64,000 nt of DNA, taken from an uncultured Carboxylicivirga sp. GTDB lineage: Bacteria; Bacteroidota; Bacteroidia; Bacteroidales; Marinilabiliaceae. Where the stretch lies: the NCBI RefSeq assembly GCF_963668385.1, contig NZ_OY764327.1:3072501-3136500 (forward strand), read 5' to 3'. The notes under the pieces were generated by a model, which saw nothing but the letters and a program-made list of their open reading frames with translations, had not been told where the DNA came from and did no database searches. This document shows, one piece after another, positions 9,238-19,053 of this stretch (within the stretch, counting starts at the first letter, position 1; each line of letters starts with the position of its first letter). The translations under genes and the position numbers were made by a program.

Positions 9238-9341
9238 GATTATTTTCTTAGATTGCTTTGTTCAACGGTAAAAAAACAAAAGTGTTCCGTTTTTTGAGCG
9301 ATTAAATTATTTTTGTAAAATAACCTGCTAATATTAAGTAG

Positions 9342-10007
9342 ATGAATTGGATTTTATCTCGTATTAATAAGTTTCATGTTCGAATTAGTAATTATGGCTT
9401 GCTAACAATTATTTGTTTTACGCTTTTTGTTCTGCCTCTTATTTCACAGATATTTACTGCAAAAATATTTGATTTCTGTTTATCCTTGATAATAATGATT
9501 TCTGTTTATGCAACCAGCGAGAACAAAAAGATTTCAGCTCTACTACAAGTGATAGTTGGGTTAATTGCTATTTGGATTTCACGTGTTATCGATTTTCATG
9601 CCATGCATAATTCATCGAAAATACTTCTTGTGATGTTTTTTTTAACTCGTGTATTTAAATTTATCGGGCAAGTTTCGAAACGAAAAGAAGTAACTCAGTT
9701 AATAATTATTGAAGCTATAAATGGCTATTTATTATTGGGAATTGCTTTTGGTATTTTAATAGATTTCGTTTCGGGCTGGTTTCCTGGAGCTTTTAATTTT
9801 GTCCCCGGGGATATTAATTTCTTCGATCCTTTTTATTACTCTTTTATTACAATGAGTACGCTTGGCTACGGAGATTTATTGCCATCTCTACCTGCCTCAA
9901 AAGCAATTGCCATATTTGTTACCTTATGTGGTCAGATTTACCTGGTTACAGTAATGGCCTTTTTAATAGGACGATTAATATCTCAAGGTGAGAAAAAAGA
10001 TGATTAA
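9342..10007 (+). CDS. Potassium-channel-like membrane protein
   Basis: 221 residues. Several hydrophobic segments (about 20-36, 43-55, 62-78, 85-98, 118-140) precede a pore loop and a final helix (about 182-212). The selectivity filter STLGYGDLLP (about residues 167-176) is the T-x-G-Y-G signature of K+ channels. There is no C-terminal regulatory (RCK) domain. A TATTTTTG element at 9308-9315 could be its -7 promoter box. The stop codon shares TTAA at 10004-10007 with the converging PLP-enzyme gene. Ion specificity is inferred from the filter. Confidence 0.85.
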   Translation: MNWILSRINKFHVRISNYGLLTIICFTLFVLPLISQIFTAKIFDFCLSLIIMISVYATSENKKISALLQVIVGLIAIWISRVIDFHAMHNSSKILLVMFFLTRVFKFIGQVSKRKEVTQLIIIEAINGYLLLGIAFGILIDFVSGWFPGAFNFVPGDINFFDPFYYSFITMSTLGYGDLLPSLPASKAIAIFVTLCGQIYLVTVMAFLIGRLISQGEKKDD

Positions 10008-11092
10008 AGCATCATCTTAATAATTTCGCCATCTGTAGTTAAATATTCTTTCATCAAATTAGCTGTAAGACAAGAATGAATTGGTAATATTGCCAGTACA
10101 TCACCAATTTTAATAGTTTCCATTACATCTTTATTCACTTTGATGATGCCGTGTTCCTGCGATAATTTTGTAAGCTCACCAATCTTTTTGTTTGTATCCC
10201 AATTATATTTGTTTAAGCTAACAGCTGTCCCGTAATATATCTCACCATTTTTGTTTTTAGAATAGTCTTTTGAAAGATGTATGGCTCCTCCATGAATAAC
10301 AATTTCGTTTCGTTCAGGATGTTTTGCTACAACAGGAACAGCCAATGCAACTGAAATATCATTTCTTGTACAAGAACCAATATTTGCTTGAGTTTCATCA
10401 TAAAAAATAAAGTTGCCTGGACGTAATTCATTGTAATCCGAAAAATCATTTATAATGGAGCAGGAGGGTGTGTCGCCAAACGAAATTTCAGCTAATGGAA
10501 ACTCAGAAGACATAAATGTTTTTAACGCTAATAATTGTTCTGAAGCAGCTTTATTAATGGTTTCAATTTCTGATTTTGATGTTGCATTGTAGGTGTGTCC
10601 TGTATGACACAAATATCCAATAAATATTAAGTTGTGACAGCTTTTTAAATACCTTAACAGGTTCTGAATTATTTCAAAATCATCAGCTTTAATACCTGTT
10701 CGACCATAACCCGTATCGATTTTTAGATAAACACCAACGGGGAATGTGATATTCTTTTCAAGAAATTGAATGGCTTCTAATGATTCAAGTACGATATTAA
10801 GATTGATGTTCGCTGCTAATTGATTAATATTTTCCCATTCTAAGATATTTGCAGGAAAAGCAATGGTAATATCTTTCCAACCATTTTCCGCAAAATAGCT
10901 AGCCATTTTAACAGATGAAACGGTAATACAATCAATACCTTTCTCTCTAAACCATTCTCCAATTTGGGCTGATTGATGCGTTTTAAAATGAGGTCGGAAA
11001 GTAACATTGTTCCTCTGGGCCTTATTCATCATTCTTTCAATATTTGAAAGACATTTGTTTTTATCAAGCAGGAGAGTTGGCGACTTAATCAT
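10004..11092 (-). CDS. D-threonine aldolase-like PLP enzyme (alanine racemase N-terminal fold)
   Basis: 362 residues. The N-terminal PLP-lysine motif RPHFKTHQ is that of D-threonine aldolase/D-serine dehydratase-like fold-type III enzymes. It is followed by the barrel strands K-I-D-T-G-Y-G-R-T-G and GDTPSCS. The C-terminal beta domain contains IHGGAIHLSKD and the H-S-C metal-binding residues (LPIHSCL) typical of this family. Members cleave or dehydrate D-beta-hydroxy amino acids with PLP and a divalent metal; the true substrate is not readable. It lies after the purA terminator on the same strand and overlaps the channel gene by 4 bp at its end. Confidence 0.8.
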   Translation of the reverse strand: MIKSPTLLLDKNKCLSNIERMMNKAQRNNVTFRPHFKTHQSAQIGEWFREKGIDCITVSSVKMASYFAENGWKDITIAFPANILEWENINQLAANINLNIVLESLEAIQFLEKNITFPVGVYLKIDTGYGRTGIKADDFEIIQNLLRYLKSCHNLIFIGYLCHTGHTYNATSKSEIETINKAASEQLLALKTFMSSEFPLAEISFGDTPSCSIINDFSDYNELRPGNFIFYDETQANIGSCTRNDISVALAVPVVAKHPERNEIVIHGGAIHLSKDYSKNKNGEIYYGTAVSLNKYNWDTNKKIGELTKLSQEHGIIKVNKDVMETIKIGDVLAILPIHSCLTANLMKEYLTTDGEIIKMML

Positions 11093-11122
11093 ATTGGGAG
11101 AATTAACGCGATTTGTTGAGAA

Positions 11123-11153
11123 TAAAAAAGCCGGATCGATTCGAATCCGGCTT
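11123..11153 (-). terminator. Intrinsic terminator of purA
   Basis: On the minus strand, AAGCCGGAT and ATCCGGCTT (arms 11128-11136 and 11145-11153) pair in a 9-bp stem with an 8-nt loop, followed by a T-tract (A-run at 11124-11129 on the plus strand). It sits 20 bp after the purA stop and separates purA from the PLP-enzyme gene. Confidence 0.8.
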
Positions 11154-11173
11154 AAGTATGTTGAATGTAATTG

Positions 11174-12433
11174 TTATCGTACAATTGTTTGTTCTCTGTC
11201 CGGACCTACTGAAACGATTTTAATAGGTACTTCAAGTTGTTCTTCTAGATAGGCAATGTAATCAGAGAGTTCTTTCGGAAATTCTGATTCTGATTTAATA
11301 CCAGTTAAGTCAGTTTTCCAGCCAGGAAGTTCTTTATAAACCATTTCCACTTTTTCAGGTAATTCAAATGGGAATTCTTCAGTAACTTCACCATTAATTT
11401 TATATCCAGTGCCAACTTTAATTGTATCAAAGTCGCTAAGAACATCACCTTTCATCATTATTAACTGAGTAACTCCATTTAGCATCACTGCATATTTTAA
11501 TGCAACTAAGTCAATCCAGCCACATCGACGTGGACGTCCTGTAGTTGAACCAAATTCGTTACCAGCTTTACGCATTAAATCTCCATCAGCATCAAAAAGT
11601 TCTGTTGGGAATGGGCCACTACCAACACGAGTACAATAAGCCTTAAAGATACCAAATACTTCACCAATTTTATTAGGTGCAATACCCATACCAGTGCAAG
11701 CACCCGCACAAATAGTGTTTGACGAAGTTACAAAAGGATATGATCCAAAATCTATATCCAACATAGTACCTTGAGCTCCTTCTGCTAATACGCTTTTACC
11801 TTCTTTAATGTATTTGTTAATTTCGTGCTCGCTATCAATTAACTTACAACTTCTAAGTAATTCAATACCTTCAGCTAACCCTGTTTCAAAATCTTCAATG
11901 TTGTATTCGAAGTCGTACATGCTAAGCATTTTAATATGCTTATCTTTTAAAGCAGCATACTTTTCTTCAAAGTTTAGCAAAACATCACCTACACGTAAAC
12001 CATTTCTACCGGTTTTGTCCATATAAGTGGGGCCTATACCTTTTAAAGTAGAACCAATTTTAGTTTTTCCTTTTGAGGCTTCAGAAGCTGCATCTAAAAT
12101 ACGGTGAGTTGGTAAAATTAAATGAGCTTTTTTAGAAATATAAAGATTGTTTGTAATTTCAAACCCTTTCTCTTTCAAAGAGTCAATCTCTTGTTTAAAA
12201 GTAATTGGATCCAATACTACACCGTTTCCGATAATATTAATTTTACTGGAATGAAATATTCCTGATGGGATATTGTGTAAAACGTGTTTGAAGTTATCAA
12301 ATTCAAGTGTGTGACCGGCATTGGGTCCACCTTGGAAACGGGTAATGACATCGTATTTTGGCGTAAGTACATCTACTACTTTTCCTTTTCCTTCGTCTCC
12401 CCATTGAAGTCCCAGTAAAACATCAACCTTCAT
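11174..12433 (-). CDS. purA: Adenylosuccinate synthase
   Basis: 419 residues, slightly short of the common 425-430. PurA joins IMP and aspartate with GTP to make adenylosuccinate, the first committed step of AMP synthesis. Motifs: the N-terminal GTP/IMP loop QWGDEGKGK with the catalytic Asp, GGPNAGHT with the catalytic His, GTGIGP-type loop seen as STLKGIGPTY, AEGAQGTMLD, GSTTGRPRRCGW and a C-terminal SVGPDREQT. All active-site residues appear intact. It is monocistronic, bounded by its own terminator, and starts at the ATG that gives MKVDVLLGLQ. Confidence 0.97.
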   Translation of the reverse strand: MKVDVLLGLQWGDEGKGKVVDVLTPKYDVITRFQGGPNAGHTLEFDNFKHVLHNIPSGIFHSSKINIIGNGVVLDPITFKQEIDSLKEKGFEITNNLYISKKAHLILPTHRILDAASEASKGKTKIGSTLKGIGPTYMDKTGRNGLRVGDVLLNFEEKYAALKDKHIKMLSMYDFEYNIEDFETGLAEGIELLRSCKLIDSEHEINKYIKEGKSVLAEGAQGTMLDIDFGSYPFVTSSNTICAGACTGMGIAPNKIGEVFGIFKAYCTRVGSGPFPTELFDADGDLMRKAGNEFGSTTGRPRRCGWIDLVALKYAVMLNGVTQLIMMKGDVLSDFDTIKVGTGYKINGEVTEEFPFELPEKVEMVYKELPGWKTDLTGIKSESEFPKELSDYIAYLEEQLEVPIKIVSVGPDREQTIVR

Positions 12434-12531
12434 TTCTTGTGTTTTTAAGTCTTTAGCCTGTTGGCTTTTATAATTATGAACTACTAAAGTTATTTAAGGT
12501 AGTTTTCTTCTTTTATCTATGTATAAACAAT

Positions 12532-12567
12532 AAAAAATCGGATTCCCGGTTGACCCGAAATTCCGAT
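12532..12567 (-). terminator. Intrinsic terminator after the Fur-family gene
   Basis: Minus-strand hairpin with arms 12555-12567 and 12537-12549, one internal mismatch and two G-U pairs, followed by six T residues. It lies about 70 bp downstream of the regulator stop and shields purA from read-through. Confidence 0.65.
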
Positions 12568-12637
12568 GGGTAAAATTAAGGATAATCCCTTAAAAGCTAT
12601 CCTATTTTATGTCTTATTTTTTATAAAAGTTATTTTA

Positions 12638-13108
12638 CTACTTAACTTCCTTTTCTGCACAAGACTTACAAGTACCGTAAACATATAAAGAGTGATGTGA
12701 TACTCTGAAATCGTTATACCCCGCAGCGGTGTTTAAAACGTTTTGTATGGTTGGATCGCAAAACTCAATTACCTTGCCGCATTTTGTGCAAATCAAATGA
12801 TCGTGTTGCTTCGATTCAAAAGCCTTTTCAAATTGGGCAATGTTTTTTCCAAACTGATGTTTTATCACCAATTTACAATCTAACAATAAATCAATTGTAT
12901 TATACAAAGTAGCCCTGCTAACGCGGTAGTTCTTGTTTTTCATGAAAATGTACAGCGATTCAATGTCGAAGTGACCTTCTCTGCTGTATATTTCATCAAG
13001 TATCGCGTATCTCTCTGGCGTTTTCCTATGTCCGTTTCTCTGAAGGTATTCAGTAAAAATTTGTTTTACTGCATCCTTGCTTTCTACATTATTCATATGC
13101 AGTCTCAA
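12638..13108 (-). CDS. Fur-family metal-dependent repressor
   Basis: 156 residues (an internal Met at 13096 would give 152). The N-terminal winged helix is seen as [17 protein letters not shown] and [15 protein letters not shown]. The C-terminal dimerisation part has [16 protein letters not shown] and CKSCAEK, providing the structural Cys4 zinc site and the usual His residues of the regulatory metal site. Family members (Fur, PerR, Zur) repress metal uptake or peroxide genes. The Cys4 and His pattern does not by itself say which metal or signal is used. Monocistronic, between rel and purA on the same strand, with its own terminator. Confidence 0.88.
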   Translation of the reverse strand: MRLHMNNVESKDAVKQIFTEYLQRNGHRKTPERYAILDEIYSREGHFDIESLYIFMKNKNYRVSRATLYNTIDLLLDCKLVIKHQFGKNIAQFEKAFESKQHDHLICTKCGKVIEFCDPTIQNVLNTAAGYNDFRVSHHSLYVYGTCKSCAEKEVK

Positions 13109-13175
13109 TTAAAATAGTGCCTAAAAATAGATAAAAACTAATTAAATTGAAACTCTTACTTAGATTAAATAAAAA

Positions 13176-15395
13176 TCACGTTTTAATTCTTTCTTGACGC
13201 GAAACGTTGTGAATGCCTTTGATTTTCATGATGTTAAGTATGAGATTATTCAGGTCTTCAGTGTTGTGAATGTATAAATAAATGTTTCCTTCAAAAATTC
13301 CATCGTGACTTTCGATGTTAATCGAACGCATATTTACATTTTGATCTTCGGAAATGACCTTGGTAATTTTACTTACTATACCAATTTTATCTATACCCGA
13401 AAGATTGATTAATGCCAGATAAGACAGAATTTTGTGAGACTCCCATTGTGCAGATACGATTCGATCGCCCTGGCTCGACATTAATTTGATAGCCACTGGG
13501 CATTTTCTGCTGTGAAGAATTATTTTTTCATCTTCATCTACGTAGGCAAGTATATCATCCCCAGGGATTGGATTACAACATGATGAAATTGTAAAATTGC
13601 TTGTTTCATCAGCATCCGATAATACCAATTGTTTTTTCTTTGGCACTATTTCTGGTTCTTCTTTATCCTCTTGTTCTTTATTGGTGTTTTTACCAAATGA
13701 AAGTTTCCAATATTTAATCCACTTATTGCTAGATTTGGTACTAAGTACTTTATGAAGATTGTCTAGCTTTAATGTTCCTCTACCAATTTGGAAGTATAAT
13801 TCATCACGTTTAGCCACTTTGTGGTGATTCATTATTTTGCGAAGAATACGGGCATTAATGGTTAATTTTTTCTTGTTAAGTGCTTTTTCTAAAATTTGTT
13901 CGCCTTTAACAATTAAATCTTTTCTCTCTTCTTTAAAGGCATCTTTTATACGAGCTTTGGCTTTGGCAGTGGTCACAAAATTAAGCCAATCGTATTTGGG
14001 TTGTTGTTTTTCTGACGTGATTATTTCAACCTGATCACCACTTTTTAATGTATGACTCAGTGGAACTAATTTGAAATTAACCTTGGCTCCAATACATTTA
14101 TAACCAATGTCGGTATGGATGTCAAAAGCAAAATCGAGTGCGGTAGCTCCTGTAGGTAAAACTTTCACTTCTCCCTTGGGAGTAAAAATCATCATTTCTG
14201 ATGAGAAGAGGTTTAATTTAAAGTCATCTAGAAATTCTAAAGAGTCGGTATCCTGGTTTTCTAACAGCTCTTTAACCATATTGAGCCATTTATCCAGTTC
14301 CGATTCTTTTTCTTCCTGCGCTTTGTATTTCCAATGAGCAGCAAATCCTTTTTCGGCAATCTCGTCCATTCGCGTTGTGCGAATTTGTATCTCAACCCAC
14401 TTTCCGTTAGGCCCCATTACTGTGCTATGTAATGCTTCGTAACCATTAGCTTTGGGAGTTGATACCCAATCGCGTAAACGGTCTGGTTTGGGTTTGTAAA
14501 TGTCGGTAATCATCGAATAAATGGCCCAACATTGTGTTTTTTCAGGTAAGAGACTTTTGGGTTCGAAAATGACCCTTATAGCAAGAATGTCATAGATTTC
14601 TTCAAAAGGAACATTCTTTTTTTGCATCTTATTCCAAATAGAATAGATGGATTTATGTCGTCCAAAAACTTCAAATTTATAACCTTCAGCAGTTAAACGT
14701 TGCTCAATAGGTTCTTTGAAGTTTTTAATAAATTCTACATGTTTTTCTTCACTCTCTTTTACTTTAGCGCTAATTTCTTCATAAACTTTTGGAAGTTCGT
14801 ATTTTAAACTTAAGTCTTCGAGTTCTGATTTAATAGTATATAAGCCAAGGCGATGGGCAAGAGGAGCATAGAAGTAAATTGTTTCGCCTGCAATTTTTAG
14901 TTGTTTGCGTTCGGGCATCGACTTTAACGTTCGCATGTTGTGCAAACGGTCAGCAAGCTTAATAAGAATAACTCGAACATCTTCTACCATGGTAAGCAGA
15001 AGCTTCTTGAAATTTTCGGCCTGTAAGGATGAACTTTGATCGAATACTTCTTCCAATTTAGTAAGACCCGAAACGATTGAGGCAATTTTATCCCCAAACA
15101 TATTTTGAAGGTCTTCAACTGTATAATCAGTATCTTCAACAACATCGTGTAGAAGTGCAGCACAGATTCCTTTTGTGCCTAATCCAATCTCTACGGAGGT
15201 TATACGGGCTACTTCAAGGGGATGAAGAATATATGGTTCGCCTGATTTACGACGCATTCCCTTATGGGCGTGATGTGCCAACTCAAAGGCTTTTGTAACC
15301 AATTTTCTGTTTTCCTCAGTTTGGCATCTAGGACAAGCTTCCAGAAGCGCATTAAACTGATCTCGGATCATTTTTTCTTCTTCCCTTTCAGTCAT
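13176..15395 (-). CDS. Bifunctional (p)ppGpp synthetase/hydrolase, Rel/SpoT family
   Basis: 739 residues, full family length. Domain order: HD hydrolase (about 30-200; HPLEVARI, LLHDVVEDTDYT and the R-L-H-N-M-R-T segment), synthetase (about 245-365; DILAIRVIF, STPKANGYEALHSTV, EIQIRT), TGS (about 405-465; FTPKGEVKVLPTGATALDFA), a helical and zinc-finger-like part (SSCCNPIPGDDI), and a C-terminal ACT domain (about 660-739). Both catalytic sites look complete. The enzyme makes and degrades (p)ppGpp in the stringent response. It is 162 bp downstream of the M16 peptidase operon on the same strand. Confidence 0.95.
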   Translation of the reverse strand: MTEREEEKMIRDQFNALLEACPRCQTEENRKLVTKAFELAHHAHKGMRRKSGEPYILHPLEVARITSVEIGLGTKGICAALLHDVVEDTDYTVEDLQNMFGDKIASIVSGLTKLEEVFDQSSSLQAENFKKLLLTMVEDVRVILIKLADRLHNMRTLKSMPERKQLKIAGETIYFYAPLAHRLGLYTIKSELEDLSLKYELPKVYEEISAKVKESEEKHVEFIKNFKEPIEQRLTAEGYKFEVFGRHKSIYSIWNKMQKKNVPFEEIYDILAIRVIFEPKSLLPEKTQCWAIYSMITDIYKPKPDRLRDWVSTPKANGYEALHSTVMGPNGKWVEIQIRTTRMDEIAEKGFAAHWKYKAQEEKESELDKWLNMVKELLENQDTDSLEFLDDFKLNLFSSEMMIFTPKGEVKVLPTGATALDFAFDIHTDIGYKCIGAKVNFKLVPLSHTLKSGDQVEIITSEKQQPKYDWLNFVTTAKAKARIKDAFKEERKDLIVKGEQILEKALNKKKLTINARILRKIMNHHKVAKRDELYFQIGRGTLKLDNLHKVLSTKSSNKWIKYWKLSFGKNTNKEQEDKEEPEIVPKKKQLVLSDADETSNFTISSCCNPIPGDDILAYVDEDEKIILHSRKCPVAIKLMSSQGDRIVSAQWESHKILSYLALINLSGIDKIGIVSKITKVISEDQNVNMRSINIESHDGIFEGNIYLYIHNTEDLNNLILNIMKIKGIHNVSRQERIKT

Positions 15396-15557
15396 TCAGT
15401 AGAATTATTTTAAGCCAACTAAAATACTTATTTTCAATCATTCATACAATCCCTAAAAAGCATTGTATAATGATGTATTTGATTAATGACAAATGAAACT
15501 TGTGTAAAGTTCTAGAAATGAAATTGTCTTTTGTTTTTTATGGGAATGAACTGTTGA

Positions 15558-16835
15558 TTATTTTCCGGCAATTACAGTGATAAAATCTTCTTCTTGTAAA
15601 TATTTTTGAGCAAGATTTTGGAGGTCCGTAGCTGTTATATTCATCAGAACTTGAAAAAATTCATTAAAATATTGAGGATTGATTGCTAAATCAATTAATC
15701 CACGATAATTATCCGAGGTGGCAAAAGGACCATCGAAGTTTCGGATCATATCACCCGATAAGAAATTTCGAACTAGAGTTAATTCTTCTTCCGAAATTAC
15801 TTCATCGCGTAAGCGCTTTAGTTCATTAAATATTTCTTTAACAGCAATATCTCTATTTTCGGCCTTTACATCAGTGCTAATAACTAAAAAGCCTGAGTGT
15901 TTATATGTCATTATAAAAGAGGAAATACCATAAGTAAGTCCTTTTTCTTCACGAATATTAGTCATCAACCTCGATCCAAAATATCCACCTAATATGGTGT
16001 TTAGAATCTGCATCCCATGAAAATCAGGATGGAGCTTATTGAATAAAGGTCTACCGATTTTTAAAGCTGATTGAAGAGCATCTTTTTTAGGAATAAAAAC
16101 TTTGTGTTTCAGATTCTTGTTGATCTCAGGTTTGTTATCTCCTAAAGGAGTATTGCTACTCCATTTTTGCCCGAAATGCTTATTTAGTAATTCTTTAATA
16201 GCTTTGCCCGGCTGACCTGAGATAATGATATGTGTTCCGGCAGGGATAAATGCTTTCTTGTGAAATGCAATAATCTCATCGCGACTAACCTTATCAAAAT
16301 CTTCTATTTCTATATAATTTCCGTAAGGATGTTCTTTGCCAAATACATTTTGAGTAAAGGCACGGGAAGCAAGTGTTTTAACTTTATCACTCTCAATTCT
16401 AAATTCCTGTTTCTTTCGTTGTAGAATTGTATCTATCTCTTTTTGATCGAAAGTTGGATGCTTTATAATATCCTCCAGAATCTCCAGCGTTTGGGGCAAG
16501 AAATGACTTAAGCTGATCAATGTTAATATAGAGTGATGGAAAACTGTTTGTTGTCCCATGTAGGCTCCATAAAAGTCAATCTTTTCGGCAATTTCAGAGG
16601 CTGTATATTTCTCACTTCCTTCGGTCATAGCCTGACTTGTTGTTGAAGCCAAACCGGGTTTGGCAGCCTGAATAGATCCTGCCGGAAATATAAAATCTAT
16701 TTTCGCCACTTCCTGCGAACCAGCTTCCAGCAAATGAACCATAATTCCGTTGTTCAATTCAAATTTTTGAATAGGCAGGAGGTTAAAGCTTGAGATGGTT
16801 TTAAACTCAGGTGCTGTATGTCGATGTAGTTGCAT
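15558..16835 (-). CDS. M16-family peptidase homologue, inactive partner
   Basis: 425 residues with the two-domain M16 fold (peptidase-like N-half, then a C-half with R-P-L-F-N and NTILGGYFGSRLMTNIREEKG). The H-x-x-E-H zinc motif expected near residue 70 is absent: the matching helix reads STTSQAMTEGSEKYTASEIA. The C-half keeps the R...Y-type substrate residues. In two-subunit M16 peptidases one subunit carries zinc and the other has this degenerate helix but shapes the cavity. The active partner is the next gene upstream, 5 bp away, so the two products very likely form a heterodimer. No signal peptide is apparent. Confidence 0.88.
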   Translation of the reverse strand: MQLHRHTAPEFKTISSFNLLPIQKFELNNGIMVHLLEAGSQEVAKIDFIFPAGSIQAAKPGLASTTSQAMTEGSEKYTASEIAEKIDFYGAYMGQQTVFHHSILTLISLSHFLPQTLEILEDIIKHPTFDQKEIDTILQRKKQEFRIESDKVKTLASRAFTQNVFGKEHPYGNYIEIEDFDKVSRDEIIAFHKKAFIPAGTHIIISGQPGKAIKELLNKHFGQKWSSNTPLGDNKPEINKNLKHKVFIPKKDALQSALKIGRPLFNKLHPDFHGMQILNTILGGYFGSRLMTNIREEKGLTYGISSFIMTYKHSGFLVISTDVKAENRDIAVKEIFNELKRLRDEVISEEELTLVRNFLSGDMIRNFDGPFATSDNYRGLIDLAINPQYFNEFFQVLMNITATDLQNLAQKYLQEEDFITVIAGK

Positions 16836-16840
16836 TTGCG

Positions 16841-18079
16841 TTAGCCTTTTGCGTTATAATACAATGTGGAACGATTGCTGGCTTTGAACGTTTTTTGAGC
16901 CATTTCGATGAGCCCGTTTGCTGTAACAGCACGGTACTTTTCAACTTCGTGGTTGATATCTTCTGCTTTACTCAAAAGTTCAAATTGCGCCAGATTCATG
17001 GCTTTATTCAAAAAGTTGATTTCAGAAAAAACCAATGATGATTCAATCTTATTCTTTACTTTTTGAAGCTCATAGTCCGATACCTTGGTTGTGCTAATCT
17101 CATTCAATTGTTGATGGATGGCGGCTTCGGCTTGTTCCATGCTTGTTGAGGGCAGTAAACGACCGGTAACGGTAAATAAACCGGGATGATGATCGCCGGA
17201 AATATACGCATTGATATCGCTAAAAAGCTGTTGGTCTTTTACCAAATTTTGTGTTAATCGCGATGATGGTCCGTTGGAAAGAACATCAGATAGTAAATCC
17301 GTTGTATAAAAATCTTTATCCGTACGGTTTCCAATGTGATAAACCATATGAATTAAACTGGCCTGAACATCTCTTTCTACTTCAAGTTTGCGTTCTTCTG
17401 TTTGCTCCGGCTCTGTAGGGATTGGCTTATTGTCAATGGTACGATAAGGAATATCACCAAACCATTTATCTGCCAATTTAAATACCTGATCAGGATCTAC
17501 ATTTCCGCTAACCACCATAACTGCGTTGTTGGGCGCATAGTGGCTGTAGAAGAAATCCTTTACATCGCTTAATGTGGCATTTTCGATGTGAGAAATATCC
17601 TTTCCAATGGTTGGCCATTGATAAGGATGTACCTTATAAGCCATAGGCCCCACCAATAGAGGAATATCGCCATAAGGTTGATTCAGGTAGCGTTGCTTAT
17701 ATTCTTCAATAACTACCTTGCGCTGTACTTCCAGGCTTTTTTCTGAAAAATCTAACTCCAGCATTCTGTCTGATTCCAGCCAAAAGCCTGTTTCTAAATT
17801 TTCGGCTGGCAAAGTAAGGTAGTAATTTGTTACATCGTTATTGGTCCAGGCATTATTATCGCCACCCACACGTTGCAAAGGTGCATCGTATGAGGGAATG
17901 TTTTTACTGCCGCCAAACATCAGATGTTCGAATAAATGGGCAAAGCCTGTTTTATCGGGGTGCTCATTTTTAGCACCCACATTATATACTATATTGATAG
18001 CAGCCAGGGGAGTGCTTCTGTCCACGTGAACCACCACTCTTAACCCATTGGCAAGTGTTCGCTTCTCAATGTTTATCAT
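16841..18079 (-). CDS. M16-family zinc peptidase, active partner
   Basis: 412 residues. The inverted zinc motif HLFEH (in TGFAHLFEHLMFGG, about residues 45-58) is intact, and the distal Glu lies in the helix around KVVIEEYKQR, about 75 residues on. The family (pitrilysin, mitochondrial processing peptidase beta type) cleaves peptides or short unfolded segments. The gene starts one base inside the stop region of the flavoprotein gene upstream and ends 5 bp before the inactive M16 gene. Translational coupling within a four-gene operon is likely. Confidence 0.92.
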   Translation of the reverse strand: MINIEKRTLANGLRVVVHVDRSTPLAAINIVYNVGAKNEHPDKTGFAHLFEHLMFGGSKNIPSYDAPLQRVGGDNNAWTNNDVTNYYLTLPAENLETGFWLESDRMLELDFSEKSLEVQRKVVIEEYKQRYLNQPYGDIPLLVGPMAYKVHPYQWPTIGKDISHIENATLSDVKDFFYSHYAPNNAVMVVSGNVDPDQVFKLADKWFGDIPYRTIDNKPIPTEPEQTEERKLEVERDVQASLIHMVYHIGNRTDKDFYTTDLLSDVLSNGPSSRLTQNLVKDQQLFSDINAYISGDHHPGLFTVTGRLLPSTSMEQAEAAIHQQLNEISTTKVSDYELQKVKNKIESSLVFSEINFLNKAMNLAQFELLSKAEDINHEVEKYRAVTANGLIEMAQKTFKASNRSTLYYNAKG

Positions 18080-19032
18080 TAAAAATTGAATCTGTTATTT
18101 TTAGCTGTTTCTTCACGCACAGCTCTGTAGTCGTTTAATAAGTCATCCATAATGGTGGCAACCGGTTTGATTTCATCAATCAAAGCAGAAACCTGACCAA
18201 TTTCCAATTCCCCTTCAATCATATCACCCTCGAAGATTCCTTTTTTAGCACGACCTCTACCCAGTAATTGCTGTAGATCGGTGGCAGATTTTCCTTCTTG
18301 CTCAGCTTTAAAAACCTGTTCGAAGAAAGCATTTTTTATTAGACGAACCGGAGCCAGCTTTTTCAATGAAAGCATAGTGCCTCCTTCGCCGGTTTCGACG
18401 ATGCATTTTTTGAATTCGGTATGAGCTGATGATTCTTCGGAAGCTGCAAATAAAGATCCTATTTGAACACCATCGGCACCTAATGCCATGGCAGCAAACA
18501 TGCTTTTACCTGTTCCGATACCACCTGCTGCAATTAACGGAAGATTGGTGGCTTTGCGAATGTGAGGAATAAGAGTTAATGTAGTAGTCTCTTCTCGGCC
18601 GTTGTGACCACCGGCTTCAAAACCTTCGGCAACAATGGCATCTACTCCAGCATCTTCGCATTTTTGGGCAAAACGGGCGTTGGCAATAACATGAACCACC
18701 GTCATGCCGTTTTCTTTTAACAAAGATGTCCACTTGGCAGGGTTACCTGCCGAAGTGAAAACAATTTGTACTTTTTCTTCAATCAGAATCTGAATTAATT
18801 TATCAATGTCAGGATAAAGCAACGGAACATTTACTCCCCAAGGCTTATCGGTTGCTTGCTTCATTTTTTGAATGTGCTCGCGCAGTACCTCTGGATACAT
18901 AGATCCAGCTCCTAATAAGCCTAATCCACCATTGTTACTTACAGCTGAGGCCAGCTTCCATCCACTACACCATACCATTCCACCTTGAATGATTGGGTAT
19001 TTAATATTAAATAATTCAGTAATTCGATTCAT
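18079..19032 (-). CDS. Nitronate monooxygenase-like NAD(P)H/FMN oxidoreductase
   Basis: 317 residues in a TIM-barrel of the nitronate monooxygenase/FabK family. Seen: the N-terminal YPIIQGGMVWCSG, the NGGLGLLGAGSM loop, AEGFEAGGHNGRE with the catalytic His-type position, and the FMN phosphate loop AAGGIGTGKSM plus GADGVQIGSLF. Such enzymes oxidise nitronates or reduce enoyl-ACP, and the two are hard to separate by eye. It is the second gene of the operon with the THUMP methyltransferase (21 bp upstream) and the M16 pair. Confidence 0.85.
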   Translation of the reverse strand: MNRITELFNIKYPIIQGGMVWCSGWKLASAVSNNGGLGLLGAGSMYPEVLREHIQKMKQATDKPWGVNVPLLYPDIDKLIQILIEEKVQIVFTSAGNPAKWTSLLKENGMTVVHVIANARFAQKCEDAGVDAIVAEGFEAGGHNGREETTTLTLIPHIRKATNLPLIAAGGIGTGKSMFAAMALGADGVQIGSLFAASEESSAHTEFKKCIVETGEGGTMLSLKKLAPVRLIKNAFFEQVFKAEQEGKSATDLQQLLGRGRAKKGIFEGDMIEGELEIGQVSALIDEIKPVATIMDDLLNDYRAVREETAKNNRFNF

Positions 19033-19053
19033 GTCTTTGAGTTGTACAGAGAC

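Noticed and set aside
11128-11153. Resembles a tRNA T-arm (tcgaatcc)
   Set aside because: It is the loop and arm of the purA terminator; no acceptor or anticodon stems are present around it.
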